This document shows positions 51,864 through 60,892 of a stretch of DNA of 64,000 nucleotides, piece by piece; position 1 is the stretch's first letter; every line of letters begins with the position of its first letter. A program made the translations under genes and the position numbers. The stretch covers positions 255,102-319,101 of the forward strand of contig LS999832.1 of the NCBI GenBank assembly GCA_900537185.1, read 5' to 3'. Below the pieces are notes generated by a model. It had not been told where the DNA came from, searched no databases, and saw only the letters and a program-made list of their open reading frames with translations. Source of the DNA: Cytophagales bacterium Alg240-R148. Its GTDB lineage: Bacteria; Bacteroidota; Bacteroidia; Cytophagales; Cyclobacteriaceae.

Positions 51864-53348
51864 ATGGCAAATTATTTTAACACATTGGCGCTTAGAGAGC
51901 AACTGGACCAACTAGGAGCCTGTGAATTCTTAGATGGATCACATTTTGAAAAAGGAGTTGAAGCTTTAGTTGGTAAAAAAATTGTAATCGTAGGCTGTGG
52001 CGCTCAAGGTTTGAACCAAGGTTTGAATATGAGAGATTCTGGTTTGGATATTTCCTACGCATTGCGTCAGGCGGCCATCGACCAAAAAAGACAATCTTTT
52101 ACCAATGCTTCTGACAACGGTTTTACTGTTGGGAGTTATGAGGATTTAATCCCTTCTGCCGATGTCGTAATCAACCTAACACCAGACAAACAACATACAA
52201 GCGTTGTAAATGCGGTGATGCCATTGATGAAAAAAGGATCTACTTTGTCTTATTCTCATGGTTTTAATATTGTGGAAGAAGGGATGCAAATTAGAAAAGA
52301 CATCACCGTTATCATGGTGGCTCCTAAGTGTCCTGGTACAGAAGTAAGAGAAGAGTATAAAAGAGGGTTTGGTGTGCCAACCTTAATTGCGGTACATCCA
52401 GAAAATGACCCAGAAGGCAAGGGGTGGGATTATGCCAAAGCTTATGCCGCTGCCACTGGTGGACATAGAGCAGGTGTTTTAAAATCTTCTTTTGTTGCAG
52501 AAGTAAAATCTGATTTAATGGGAGAACAAACCATTTTATGTGGCCTATTACAAACAGGTTCTATTTTGAGCTTTGATAAAATGGTGGAGAAAGGCATTGA
52601 CAAAGGGTTTGCTTCTAAGTTGATCCAGTATGGGTGGGAAACCATTACAGAGGCTTTAAAGCATGGCGGAATTACAGGTATGATGGACCGATTGTCCAAT
52701 CCTGCTAAAATTAAAGCTTTTGAATTGGCTGTCGAGTTGAAGAGCATCATGAGACCTTTGTTTCAAAAGCATCAAGATGACATTATGAGTGGCGTTTTTT
52801 CATCATCTATGATGGAAGATTGGGCCAATGACGATAAAAACTTGTTAAGCTGGAGAGCAGCAACAGGCGAAACAAACTTTGAAAAAACGCCAGCTGGTTC
52901 GGTAGAAATTTCTGAACAGGCATATTTTGACAACGGTACCTTGATGGTGGCATTTGTAAAGGCAGGAGTAGAGTTGGCTTTTGAGACCATGACGGAAGCT
53001 GGAATAATTGAAGAGTCCGCTTATTATGAGTCTTTACATGAAACGCCTTTGATTGCCAATACCATTGCAAGAAAGAAATTATTTGAGATGAATCGAGTAA
53101 TTTCGGATACTGCAGAATATGGTTGTTATTTGTTTGACCATGCTTGTAAACCATTGTTAGTTGATTTTATGAAAAAGATTGATACCGATGTAATAGGTAC
53201 CGATTTTAATACTGGGAAAGACAATGGTGTGGACAACCAAGACATCATCCAGGTTAATGCTTTGATTCGCAACCATCCAATTGAGTATATTGGAGAAGAA
53301 CTAAGAGAAGCAATGACAGAAATGAAGTCCATTAGTTTGGAAGGATAA
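51864..53348 (+). CDS. ilvC: Ketol-acid reductoisomerase, class II
   Basis: A 494-residue enzyme of branched-chain amino acid synthesis: acetohydroxyacid isomerisation and NADPH reduction. N-terminal Rossmann domain with [18 protein letters not shown] and the NADPH-selecting loop [13 protein letters not shown]. The length (about 490) and duplicated knotted C-terminal domain mark the class II enzyme found in enterobacteria and many Bacteroidota, versus about 330 in class I. It stands alone here; ilvD, ilvB/N and leu genes, often neighbours, are absent. Followed by a strong terminator. Confidence 0.97.
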   Translation: MANYFNTLALREQLDQLGACEFLDGSHFEKGVEALVGKKIVIVGCGAQGLNQGLNMRDSGLDISYALRQAAIDQKRQSFTNASDNGFTVGSYEDLIPSADVVINLTPDKQHTSVVNAVMPLMKKGSTLSYSHGFNIVEEGMQIRKDITVIMVAPKCPGTEVREEYKRGFGVPTLIAVHPENDPEGKGWDYAKAYAAATGGHRAGVLKSSFVAEVKSDLMGEQTILCGLLQTGSILSFDKMVEKGIDKGFASKLIQYGWETITEALKHGGITGMMDRLSNPAKIKAFELAVELKSIMRPLFQKHQDDIMSGVFSSSMMEDWANDDKNLLSWRAATGETNFEKTPAGSVEISEQAYFDNGTLMVAFVKAGVELAFETMTEAGIIEESAYYESLHETPLIANTIARKKLFEMNRVISDTAEYGCYLFDHACKPLLVDFMKKIDTDVIGTDFNTGKDNGVDNQDIIQVNALIRNHPIEYIGEELREAMTEMKSISLEG

Positions 53349-53380
53349 CCTTCGATTAATTAGTAATAGATAATTTTAAA

Positions 53381-53408
53381 AGCCAGCTGTAAATCAGCTG
53401 GCTTTTTT
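53381..53408 (+). terminator. Terminator of ilvC
   Basis: Nine-base perfect stem AGCCAGCTG/CAGCTGGCT with loop TAAAT, then six T (53403-53408). Confidence 0.92.
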
Positions 53409-53419
53409 GATTTTTATAC

Positions 53420-53427
53420 TAATTTTG
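53420..53427 (+). promoter_or_regulatory. Bacteroidota -7 element for ridA-like gene
   Basis: TAATTTTG, a perfect TAnnTTTG, 17 bases before the ATG at 53445 and just past the ilvC terminator. No TTG at ideal spacing. It predicts a very short leader. Confidence 0.4.
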
Positions 53428-53444
53428 AATCAAAATAAAACAAC

Positions 53445-53834
53445 ATGAACAAAAGAACCAATTATTCGTCTGGTGCTGTTTGGGAAGACATCGTGGGTTA
53501 TTCTAGAGCAGTAAAGATAGGGCAACACATTGAAGTGGCTGGTACTACCGCCGTGGATGCAAACAACAAAATTGTAGGGAGAGGCAATGCCTTTGAACAA
53601 ACCAAGTACATTATTGAAAAGGCTGCTAAGGCTTTAGAAGAAGCGGGAAGTAGTTTGCAAGATGTTGTGCGAACTAGAATATTTTGTACGAATATTGCCA
53701 GCTGGGAAGCCATAGGAAGAGCACATGGCCTTTATTTTAAAGACATCAAACCAGCAGCAACCATGGTAGAAGTATCCGGATTAGTGGATCCTGAATTATT
53801 AGTGGAAATTGAATTTACTGCCATAACCCAATAA
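53445..53834 (+). CDS. RidA-family protein (imine deaminase fold)
   Basis: A 129-residue protein of the YjgF/YER057c/UK114 family. The sequence VRTRIFCTNI (with the Arg that binds carboxylates), GLYFKDIKPAATMVEVSG and ELLVEIEFTAI are typical. True RidA hydrolyses 2-aminoacrylate and other enamine/imines released by PLP enzymes. The Arg105-like residue is present; whether it is the canonical RidA or a paralogue is open. Its position after ilvC suits the protection of branched-chain enzymes, which is inference. Confidence 0.9.
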   Translation: MNKRTNYSSGAVWEDIVGYSRAVKIGQHIEVAGTTAVDANNKIVGRGNAFEQTKYIIEKAAKALEEAGSSLQDVVRTRIFCTNIASWEAIGRAHGLYFKDIKPAATMVEVSGLVDPELLVEIEFTAITQ

Positions 53835-53850
53835 ATTTAATTGGCCTTTG

Positions 53851-53880
53851 TTGTGAGACAAAGTTTGCTGCTTATATTTG
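53851..53880 (+). promoter_or_regulatory. Perfect Bacteroidota promoter
   Basis: TTG (53851-53853), a 19-base spacer, and TATATTTG (53873-53880), matching TTG-N19-TAnnTTTG exactly. Transcription should start near 53886. It drives the small membrane protein gene at 53921. Confidence 0.75.
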
Positions 53881-53917
53881 AGGTAAAATAACCAAAACGA
53901 GGTAAAATAACCAAAAC
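53880..53917 (+). repeat. 19-base tandem duplication of the leader
   Basis: GAGGTAAAATAACCAAAAC at 53880-53898 and 53899-53917. It starts at the last base of the -7 element and ends 3 bases before the ATG, so nearly the entire 5-prime leader is duplicated. Confidence 0.85.
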
Positions 53918-53920
53918 ATT

Positions 53921-54364
53921 ATGTACAACGCTTTGAAACATGCCCATTCTGGTCTCAGGTGGGTGGCACTTTTATTACTAATCACCGCAGTATTAATTAG
54001 TCTGATGAAATTGATTAGTAAAAATGAAACACATTCAGCTGGTACTCAAAAGATATTCACTTTTAATGTGGCATTTATTCACATACAAGGTTTGATAGGA
54101 ATTGTACTTTTATTTATAAGCCCCATGGTTACCTATGGCGAAGGATGGATGAAAGCAAGTATCAGCAGGTTTTATGGCATGGAACACCCCATGATGATGG
54201 TCCTTGCGATGGTATTGATCACCATTGGCAATGCCAAAGCAAAAAGGATAGATGATGTTAGACGCAAACACAGAACGCTATTCATATTCAATTTTATAAG
54301 TCTGCTAATTGTATTGTCAATGATACCTTGGCCATTTAGAGCGCTAGGTGGTAATTTGTTTTAA
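53921..54364 (+). CDS. Small four-TM membrane protein, possibly heme-binding
   Basis: A 147-residue protein with four TM helices. His residues occur near helix ends (LKHAHSGLRWVALLL, NVAFIHIQGLIGIVLLF, GMEHPMMMVLAMVLIT, RRKHRTLFIFN), a pattern like cytochrome b561-type proteins, so heme or quinone binding is possible. No family is certain. It has its own perfect promoter and a duplicated leader, and is followed by a terminator. Confidence 0.85.
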   Translation: MYNALKHAHSGLRWVALLLLITAVLISLMKLISKNETHSAGTQKIFTFNVAFIHIQGLIGIVLLFISPMVTYGEGWMKASISRFYGMEHPMMMVLAMVLITIGNAKAKRIDDVRRKHRTLFIFNFISLLIVLSMIPWPFRALGGNLF

Positions 54365-54390
54365 GTAAAGAGACAATTGAAAATATTATA

Positions 54391-54420
54391 ACCAGGCTTA
54401 TTCCAGCCTGGTTTTTTTTT
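54391..54420 (+). terminator. Terminator between convergent genes
   Basis: Eight-base stem ACCAGGCT (54391-54398)/AGCCTGGT (54405-54412) and a run of nine T. It ends the membrane-protein transcript. Confidence 0.9.
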
Positions 54421-54436
54421 GAAATGGTTTTGGGAG

Positions 54437-55768
54437 TCAGCTTGCAAGGTCCAAATCTACTTTTTTCAATTCTTTTTTGTGGCTATCCTTCTCTTTTTCT
54501 GGTGTGATCATCAACCTTAAAGACTGGTCGTATGTGATGTAACTCCACATCCAGTTGATGAAAATGAATACTCTGTTTTTGACTCCTACAATGGACATTA
54601 AATGAACAAACAACCAAAGGACCCAAGCAAAAAAGCCTTGCATTTTAATGCCAGGTAGATCAGCAACCGCCAGGTTGCGCCCGATGGTTGCCATAGAACC
54701 CTTATCGGAATATTTGAATTCGTGGAGCGCTCTGTTTTTGATTTTATTTTTAATGTTTTTGGCTAAGTTCTGGGCTTGTTGAATGGCAACTTGCGCAACT
54801 TGTGGATGTCCATTTGGGTATTGCTTAGTTTCCATATATGCAATGTCTCCTATGGCATAAACATCTTCTAATCCGGTTATCTGGTTAGTAGCATCCACCA
54901 CCAGCCGATTGCCACGGGTAAAGTGGGTGTCTGGTAAGCCTGCAATTCTCTTTCCTGCGACTCCTGCCGCCCAAATTAATGTCTTGGACGAAATACTACT
55001 GTTGTCTTTTAGTTGTACTTTTTGTCCATCAAAATCAGTAACCATGGCATTGAGTGTGACTTTTACACCCAGTTTGTTCAGGTAACTAAGGGCATTAGAA
55101 GAAGCTTTTTTGCTCATCCCTCCTAAAAGCTGGTTGCTTCCTTCTAACAAGTGAATGTTCATGTTGGTAAAGTCCAATTCTGGGTAGTCCTTTGGCAGAA
55201 TGTTGTTTTTCATTTCAGCCAAAGCACCAGATAACTCTACTCCTGTAGGGCCACCACCAGCTACCACAATATTCATCAATCGTTTGGATTCTACTTCATC
55301 TGTAGAACTAACAGCAGTTTCATAATTATTGAGAATGGTATTTCTGAGTTGAATGGCTTCTGAAATGGACTTCATGGGCACCGCATGTTTTTCTATGTTC
55401 TTCATGCCAAAGTAGTTGGTATCCACGCCGGTAGCAATGACCAATTGGTCGTAGTACAACGACCCTAAATCGGTGTATAGTACTTTGTTCGCAGCGTCAA
55501 TATTTTCAACGGTACCTGTTCTAAAATGTACATTTTTTTTGCTTTGGAAGACTTTCCTTACCGGAAATGCGATTCCACTTGGTTCTAAACCAGCGGTGGC
55601 TACTTGGTAAAATAGCGGTTGAAATTGATGGAAGTTTTGTTTGTTAATGATTACAATTTGAACGTTGAGGTTCATGAGTTTTTTTGCCAGTTTTAAACCG
55701 GCAAATCCGGCACCAATAATAACAATTCTCTTTTTACTATTGCGTGGAATATTCCCTATGGAGTTCAT
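54437..55768 (-). CDS. Type II NADH dehydrogenase-like FAD oxidoreductase
   Basis: A 443-residue flavoprotein. FAD motif IIGAGFAGLKLAKKL at the N-terminus, NAD-binding GGGPTGVELSGALAEM, second FAD motif YAIGDIAYM, and a C-terminal hydrophobic helix (FFAWVLWLFVHLMSIVG) for peripheral membrane attachment. This is the NDH-2 type that passes electrons from NADH to quinone without pumping protons. It is convergent with the small membrane protein gene and divergent from the FNR-like gene 212 bases away. A perfect -7 (CAAATGTA on +, 55853-55860) is possible. Confidence 0.93.
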   Translation of the reverse strand: MNSIGNIPRNSKKRIVIIGAGFAGLKLAKKLMNLNVQIVIINKQNFHQFQPLFYQVATAGLEPSGIAFPVRKVFQSKKNVHFRTGTVENIDAANKVLYTDLGSLYYDQLVIATGVDTNYFGMKNIEKHAVPMKSISEAIQLRNTILNNYETAVSSTDEVESKRLMNIVVAGGGPTGVELSGALAEMKNNILPKDYPELDFTNMNIHLLEGSNQLLGGMSKKASSNALSYLNKLGVKVTLNAMVTDFDGQKVQLKDNSSISSKTLIWAAGVAGKRIAGLPDTHFTRGNRLVVDATNQITGLEDVYAIGDIAYMETKQYPNGHPQVAQVAIQQAQNLAKNIKNKIKNRALHEFKYSDKGSMATIGRNLAVADLPGIKMQGFFAWVLWLFVHLMSIVGVKNRVFIFINWMWSYITYDQSLRLMITPEKEKDSHKKELKKVDLDLAS

Positions 55769-55956
55769 AAAAAAAATAGTTTTTGCTCCTTTTTTATACG
55801 GTAATACCTGTCTTTTATGTCGTAAGAAATTGAAAAATTATGTGCTTATAAGCAAATGTAATTGTTTGTTTGTCTAGCATAGAAATTATCTATTCAAATA
55901 CAGGGGAATTGGAATATTTTTAATACATTAGAGTGTTAATTTAAACCCGCAATTAC

Positions 55957-55964
55957 TACTTTTG
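55957..55964 (+). promoter_or_regulatory. Bacteroidota -7 element for the FNR-like gene
   Basis: TACTTTTG, a perfect TAnnTTTG, 17 bases before the ATG at 55981. No convincing -33 at 19-21 bases. No FNR box is visible here, so autoregulation by the same protein is not supported. Confidence 0.4.
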
Positions 55965-55980
55965 TGGCAAATTGAGCAAT

Positions 55981-56697
55981 ATGACCGGCAAGAAAAAAAT
56001 GAGTATTGATTGTTTCCACTGTATGTCAAGGAAGCAGTCTTTAATGGGCACTTTAAAGGACGAAGAATTGGCTTGTATGAACGAGCACAAGTCTTCTGTT
56101 AATTACAAGAAGGGCCAGACCTTATTTTATGAAGGGACCCGTCCAATGGGATTGTTTTGCATCAATGGCGGCAAGGTGAAAGTGTTTAAAATGGGTTCAC
56201 AAGGCAAGGAGCAAATTATTAGGTTGGCAAAACCAGGCGAATTTTTAGGGTACCGCGCTTTGTTGGGAGAAGAATTTTACGCTGCTTCCGCCACTGTAAT
56301 AGAAGATGCCAATATATGTTTTATTCCGAAATTTGATTTTTTAGAAATCCTTAACAGAAACCCTAACTTTTATAAAAACATTGTCCAGTCCATTTGCCAT
56401 GAATTGGGAGTTTTAGAAGATAGGTTCTCCGACCTTGCTCAGAAAAGTGTTCGTGAACGACTGGCCGCCAACCTGTTGATGTTAAAAGAGTCTTACGGAA
56501 TGGAAGGCGACGATTCTACCTTGATAGACATCGCGTTGTCCCGGGAAGATTTGGCCAACATTGTTGGTACTGCAACCGAAACGGTGATTAGATTGTTGTC
56601 AGAATTTAAAAAAGATGGCTTGATTCTTTTTGAAGGCAAAAGAATTCGCGTATTGGACGCAAAAGCTTTGGCCAAAGAAGCAGACTTTTACGCCTAG
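55981..56697 (+). CDS. FNR-like regulator with altered N-terminal cysteine set
   Basis: About 238 residues from the ATG at 55981 (a TTG 9 bases upstream is less likely). cNMP fold about 35-150, HTH about 185-215 (SREDLANIVGTATETVIRLL). Cysteines: Cys11 and Cys14 (DCFHC), Cys32, Cys113. Cys113 in ANICFIPK aligns with E. coli FNR Cys122 (VCEIP). E. coli FNR has Cys20, Cys23 and Cys29; the position equivalent to Cys29 here is Ser20, and Cys32 may substitute. The recognition helix keeps Glu and Arg of the FNR DNA contact (TETVIRLL). Two FNR boxes follow its own gene. Confidence 0.9.
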   Translation: MTGKKKMSIDCFHCMSRKQSLMGTLKDEELACMNEHKSSVNYKKGQTLFYEGTRPMGLFCINGGKVKVFKMGSQGKEQIIRLAKPGEFLGYRALLGEEFYAASATVIEDANICFIPKFDFLEILNRNPNFYKNIVQSICHELGVLEDRFSDLAQKSVRERLAANLLMLKESYGMEGDDSTLIDIALSREDLANIVGTATETVIRLLSEFKKDGLILFEGKRIRVLDAKALAKEADFYA

Positions 56698-56718
56698 TTT
56701 TCAGGGAGTTATAAAAAC

Positions 56719-56752
56719 TGATTTTTATCATATTTTAATTTGATTGCTATCA
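56719..56752. promoter_or_regulatory. Tandem FNR boxes upstream of the Usp-Usp-CcoI-CcoS operon
   Basis: Two TGAT-N4-ATCA dyads: 56719-56730 (spacer TTTT) and 56741-56752 (spacer TGCT, preceded by T, so TTGAT...ATCAT). Centres are exactly 22 bases apart, two helical turns. With a start near 56787, they would be at about -62 and -40, the usual class I plus class II activator layout. Confidence 0.75.
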
Positions 56753-56775
56753 TACGCATGGTTATCTTCTCTGGT

Positions 56776-56783
56776 TACATTTA
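56776..56783 (+). promoter_or_regulatory. -7-like element of the Usp operon promoter
   Basis: TACATTTA, 7 of 8 to TAnnTTTG. It lies in a GGTTA/TAACC hairpin (56773-56790) and is at the right distance below the second FNR box for class II activation. Confidence 0.45.
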
Positions 56784-56803
56784 CATAACCAAAGGAAAGA
56801 GCC

Positions 56804-57643
56804 ATGAAAACGATATTAATTCCATCTGATTTTTCCAAAGAGGCCAATTTCGCACTGGATTTTGGCATTCAATTAGCGGAAAAAAACCAAGCCAAGCTTG
56901 TTTTATTGCATGTTGTAGAATACCCGATCGGTGCTACGATCGACCCCATAGGAGTTTCTTTGCCTCAACCAGGCGATGCCCAATTCATCGAAACTTTGAT
57001 GAAAAATGGGAAAGAAAAAATGGAGGAGCTTCAAGCAAAAGTAAACGATCCTATTCCGGTAGAAACGATCGTTGAAATGGGTAATCCCTATTTAAACATT
57101 GCCAGCGTCATAGAAGATCAAGATGTTGATTTGGTGGTGATGGGTACCAAAGGCGCTACTGGTTTAAAAGAAGTGTTCATTGGCTCCAATGCTGAAAAAG
57201 TAGTGCGCAATGTACATTGTCCGGTGATTGCCATCAAACACCCAAGGAAAGTGAGTGAAATTAAGGAAATCGCTTTTGGTAGCAATTTCATGGAAATGGA
57301 CGATGTTCTAATGAACCATGTCAAACAATTACAAGATTTCTTTGATGCAAAATTGCACTTGGTTCGTGTCAATACGCCAAACAATTTTGAAAAAGACAGA
57401 AACGTGTTAAAATTAATGGAGCAAACCGCAACGCGTTATATGCTTAAGAATTATACCGTTAATATTTACAACGACATCTATGAAGAAGAGGGCATCATGC
57501 ATTTTGCGGAAGACATTGAAGCCAACTTAATTGCACTTTCTACGCATGGTAGAAAAGGGTTGAGCCATCTTCTGAACGGCAGTATTGCCGAAGATGTTGT
57601 CAACCACTCTAACATTCCAATTTGGACGTTTAGCATTAAATAA
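56804..57643 (+). CDS. Tandem-domain universal stress protein
   Basis: A 279-residue cytoplasmic protein with two UspA domains. Domain 1 (about 1-145) has IPSDFSKEANFALDFGIQLA, VVMGTKGATGLKEVFIGSNA, the ATP-binding G-x2-G-x9-G pattern; domain 2 (about 150-278) has STHGRKGLSHLLNGSIAEDV. Two-domain Usp proteins are typical partners of low-oxygen operons. First gene of a four-gene operon behind two FNR boxes; spacing to the next gene is 3 bases. Confidence 0.93.
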   Translation: MKTILIPSDFSKEANFALDFGIQLAEKNQAKLVLLHVVEYPIGATIDPIGVSLPQPGDAQFIETLMKNGKEKMEELQAKVNDPIPVETIVEMGNPYLNIASVIEDQDVDLVVMGTKGATGLKEVFIGSNAEKVVRNVHCPVIAIKHPRKVSEIKEIAFGSNFMEMDDVLMNHVKQLQDFFDAKLHLVRVNTPNNFEKDRNVLKLMEQTATRYMLKNYTVNIYNDIYEEEGIMHFAEDIEANLIALSTHGRKGLSHLLNGSIAEDVVNHSNIPIWTFSIK

Positions 57644-57646
57644 AAT

Positions 57647-58456
57647 ATGAATAATATTCTTCTGGCCTTAAAGAGTGGCAAAGGATCTCTTTTGGAAAGC
57701 AATGTGTTGGAGTATTTGTTGCAGCCCCTGGACCAATTGAGGTTCCAGGTGGTGTTGTTGGATGATGTGGCACATCATTTGAAACGCGGCAAATACAAGG
57801 TAGCGGTGACAGCGGGGGCTGAGTCGGTTGAAGAATATTTTCATGAATTAGAAAAATTGGAATCGGTATATTTCATGGAAAAAGTAAAACAAAATGAATC
57901 CATGGAATTCCAATATTTGAGCCCATACGAACTCAAGCGCAATGGGCTCTTTACTAAGTCTTTGCTTACCGACTTAGCAGTAGTGTCGTGGAATTCATTA
58001 AAGGTTTACAGCCCTACCAAAAATGCCAACATTTTAGATTTAACAGAGCCGTTTTATTGTCCTGTTCTATTGGCACCTCCTAAGGTGCATGCATTGAACC
58101 ATTTTGTGTTTTGTTACGATGGGAGCCCAGTTTCTCTGGCAGCTATAAAATCTTTTGTGGGGTTATTTGGTTCTATGGTTTCAGGTAAGGAAGTTTCTCT
58201 TCTAATGACCTCTCCAGATGGTGAAGAGGATATGTTAAAAGAAAAGCTATTAATTGAGTTTATGCAGTCCAACTTTGACAATGTTGGGGTACAAGTGGTG
58301 AATGATGGGCTAGAAACTGATTTAAATAAAATGGTAAATTGGCTGGACAATATTTTTGTTGTAGCATCTTCTGAAGTCATAAGTAAATTCCCACCAGAAC
58401 TCTTAGATACCATTATCAATAAAAAATTATCCCCTATTTTTCTGAATAACCATTAG
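57647..58456 (+). CDS. Degenerate Usp-like protein
   Basis: A 269-residue protein that looks like a diverged two-domain Usp: it begins NNILLALKSGKGSLLESNV, has hydrophobic alpha/beta alternation and FVFCYDGSPVSLAAIKSFVGL where a second Usp domain would begin. The nucleotide-binding glycines of typical Usp (GxxGxxxxxxxxxG) are missing. So it may be a non-ATP-binding partner of the upstream Usp. Located between Usp and CcoI. Automatic naming as hypothetical is expected. Confidence 0.8.
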   Translation: MNNILLALKSGKGSLLESNVLEYLLQPLDQLRFQVVLLDDVAHHLKRGKYKVAVTAGAESVEEYFHELEKLESVYFMEKVKQNESMEFQYLSPYELKRNGLFTKSLLTDLAVVSWNSLKVYSPTKNANILDLTEPFYCPVLLAPPKVHALNHFVFCYDGSPVSLAAIKSFVGLFGSMVSGKEVSLLMTSPDGEEDMLKEKLLIEFMQSNFDNVGVQVVNDGLETDLNKMVNWLDNIFVVASSEVISKFPPELLDTIINKKLSPIFLNNH

Positions 58457-58468
58457 GAGCCGTAACTT

Positions 58469-60892
58469 ATGGGCCAAATGAGTGAAGTACAAGAAGTGGA
58501 AAGCGCCAAGGCACATTGTTTCCATTGTGGGGAACAATGTGAAGATGAGGTAATTGTACAGCACCAACATCAGTTTTGTTGTTCGGGTTGCGTTACAGTG
58601 TATGAAATATTAAATGAGAACGGTTTATCTGATTATTATAAGTTTGAAGATACTCCTGGAGAATCACAACGTCAAAAAAATACTCGGGAACAGTTTGAAT
58701 ACCTTGATCTTGAAGAAATACAACAAGCCATATTAAAATTTCGATCCGAAGACCAAGCGATCATTACCTTACAAGTACCTGCCATCCATTGTTCGTCTTG
58801 TATATGGTTGCTTGAAAATTTGTACAAGCTCCACCCGGGTATAATAAGAAGCAGGGTTAATTTTATTAAGAAGACCGCTCAGATTTATTACAAACCCAAT
58901 GCAATAAAGCTTAGTGAATTGGCACATTTGCTTCAGAAAATTGGGTACACCCCTAAAATTAATCTAGACCAGGCCGATAAGAAAAAGTCAAAATCGAACA
59001 ACAGCTTATTTATGAAAATAGGTGCAGCAGGGTTCTGTTTTGGGAATATCATGCTGCTCTCGTTTCCAGAGTATTTTGGAATGGAAACTTTTGGAGGAGA
59101 AAAAACCAGTAGCTTGTTTGCCTATATCAACTTGGCATTGAGTTTACCGGTTTTCTTTTACAGCGGGTTGGATTACATCAAGTCGGCCTATACAGGCCTC
59201 AAGCAGAAATTCATTAATATAGATGTGCCCATTGCATTGGGTTTAATCACGTTATTAATCCGAACCGCTTATGAAATTATTTCCAAGACTGGAGCAGGGT
59301 ATGCCGACTCCCTAGCTGGTCTGGTGTTCTTTTTGTTAATTGGGAAGTGGTTCCAAAGTAAAACCTATGAAAACCTCAATTTTGAGAGAGATTTCAAATC
59401 GTTTTTCCCGCTGGCTATAACCCGAATCGTAGATGGAGTAGCAGCATTTGTTCCGGTTAAAGAAATTAATAAGGGAGATGAACTTGTCGTGAGAAATGGG
59501 GAGATTATTCCAGCGGATAGCCGTTTGCTTACAGGAGAGGCCTTGATTGACTATAGTTTTGTGACAGGGGAGTCCAAACCGCAAAGGCATCGAGCGGAAG
59601 AATTAATTTATGCAGGAGGCAAACAAGCCGGGCCCTCCATAAGAGTATTGGTAGAAAAACCCATGTCTCAAAGTTACCTGACCAGCCTATGGAACAACCA
59701 GGCTTTTCATGACAACGATAGTTTAACCCAACGTTTCTTGGATAAAGTAGCCCATTATTTTACTCTTGTGATCCTGTCTATTGCCCTCGTGAGTGGGGTG
59801 TATTGGTATGTGGCAGATGCGCACAAAGTTTGGGAAGTAGTATCGGCCATTCTCATAGTGGCTTGCCCTTGTGCTTTGGCATTGTCTGTGCCTTTTACCT
59901 ATGGCAACGGGATTAGAGTTTTTGGTTTGAATAAACTGTATTTAAGAAATGCTGCCGTTATTGAAACGATGAGTCGGTTGAACACCATTGTATTTGATAA
60001 AACTGGAACCCTCACCTCACCGGAGCATGCTAAAGTAGTGTATACTGGCCAACCATTAAGCAGTACTGTGAAACAAGAAATTGCAGCCGTTGTGTCGAGT
60101 TCTACACACCCGTTATCGCGCCGTATTTTTTCTTATTTAAATATGCAAGAAAGTAGTTTGGTGCCCCAACAGTTTATGGAAATAAATGGCAAAGGTATTT
60201 CTTGTGAAGTTGCAGGGGTGGCTTATAAGGTAGGTGCGTCAAATTTTTCTGGTGCACCGGCATTGGAAGAAGCTTTTAACGATACTTGTGTGTACATCAA
60301 CAGAGCAGGGGAATACCTGGGGGTGTTTAGAATTTCAAATTCTTACCGCCGGGGTCTGGACTGGTTGTTCCGTGGGTTGAAAAACAAACTATCCGTGTTT
60401 CTGTTATCGGGTGATAATGAAGGTGAAAAAGACAATTTATTGGAATATTTCCCTCAAGACCAGCAAATGCGCTTCAATCAGAAGCCAGGAGACAAGCTGG
60501 ACTTTATCCATAGTTTACAGAACGATGAGAAGTGTGTTATGATGGTTGGAGATGGGCTCAACGATGCCGGCGCGCTCAAACAAAGTGATATAGGTTTGGC
60601 TGTTACGGATGATGTGGCCCTTTTTTCACCTAGTTGCGATGGTATTATGGAAGGCAATCAATTGGCTATGTTGCCAGAGTTTATAGCCTTCTCTAAGCGG
60701 CTCAGTGTAGTGGTAGTTATTAGTATTGCACTGTCTCTGTTGTACAATGTGGGTGGGTTAACGCTGGCAATTGCGGGCAAGTTAACACCCGTGTTTGCTG
60801 CTATTTTAATGCCTTTGAGCAGTATTACCGTTGTAGCTTTTACCACCATTACCGTGTATTTCTTGGCTAAAAAGTTAAATTTGAAATCATGA
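58469..60892 (+). CDS. Copper-transporting P-type ATPase CcoI/FixI-type
   Basis: An 807-residue P1B ATPase. N-terminal Cys-rich metal domain (CFHCGEQCEDEV, CCSGC), then an HMA-like module with IHCSSCIWLLENL, six to eight TM helices, the CPC ion site in VACPCALALSVPF, phosphorylation site FDKTGTLTSPEHAK, and the hinge GDGLNDAGALKQSDIGLA. This set marks the CcoI/FixI type that supplies copper for cbb3 oxidase rather than general CopA exporters. It overlaps CcoS by ATGA. The start at 58469 or 58478 is uncertain by three residues. Confidence 0.94.
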   Translation: MGQMSEVQEVESAKAHCFHCGEQCEDEVIVQHQHQFCCSGCVTVYEILNENGLSDYYKFEDTPGESQRQKNTREQFEYLDLEEIQQAILKFRSEDQAIITLQVPAIHCSSCIWLLENLYKLHPGIIRSRVNFIKKTAQIYYKPNAIKLSELAHLLQKIGYTPKINLDQADKKKSKSNNSLFMKIGAAGFCFGNIMLLSFPEYFGMETFGGEKTSSLFAYINLALSLPVFFYSGLDYIKSAYTGLKQKFINIDVPIALGLITLLIRTAYEIISKTGAGYADSLAGLVFFLLIGKWFQSKTYENLNFERDFKSFFPLAITRIVDGVAAFVPVKEINKGDELVVRNGEIIPADSRLLTGEALIDYSFVTGESKPQRHRAEELIYAGGKQAGPSIRVLVEKPMSQSYLTSLWNNQAFHDNDSLTQRFLDKVAHYFTLVILSIALVSGVYWYVADAHKVWEVVSAILIVACPCALALSVPFTYGNGIRVFGLNKLYLRNAAVIETMSRLNTIVFDKTGTLTSPEHAKVVYTGQPLSSTVKQEIAAVVSSSTHPLSRRIFSYLNMQESSLVPQQFMEINGKGISCEVAGVAYKVGASNFSGAPALEEAFNDTCVYINRAGEYLGVFRISNSYRRGLDWLFRGLKNKLSVFLLSGDNEGEKDNLLEYFPQDQQMRFNQKPGDKLDFIHSLQNDEKCVMMVGDGLNDAGALKQSDIGLAVTDDVALFSPSCDGIMEGNQLAMLPEFIAFSKRLSVVVVISIALSLLYNVGGLTLAIAGKLTPVFAAILMPLSSITVVAFTTITVYFLAKKLNLKS

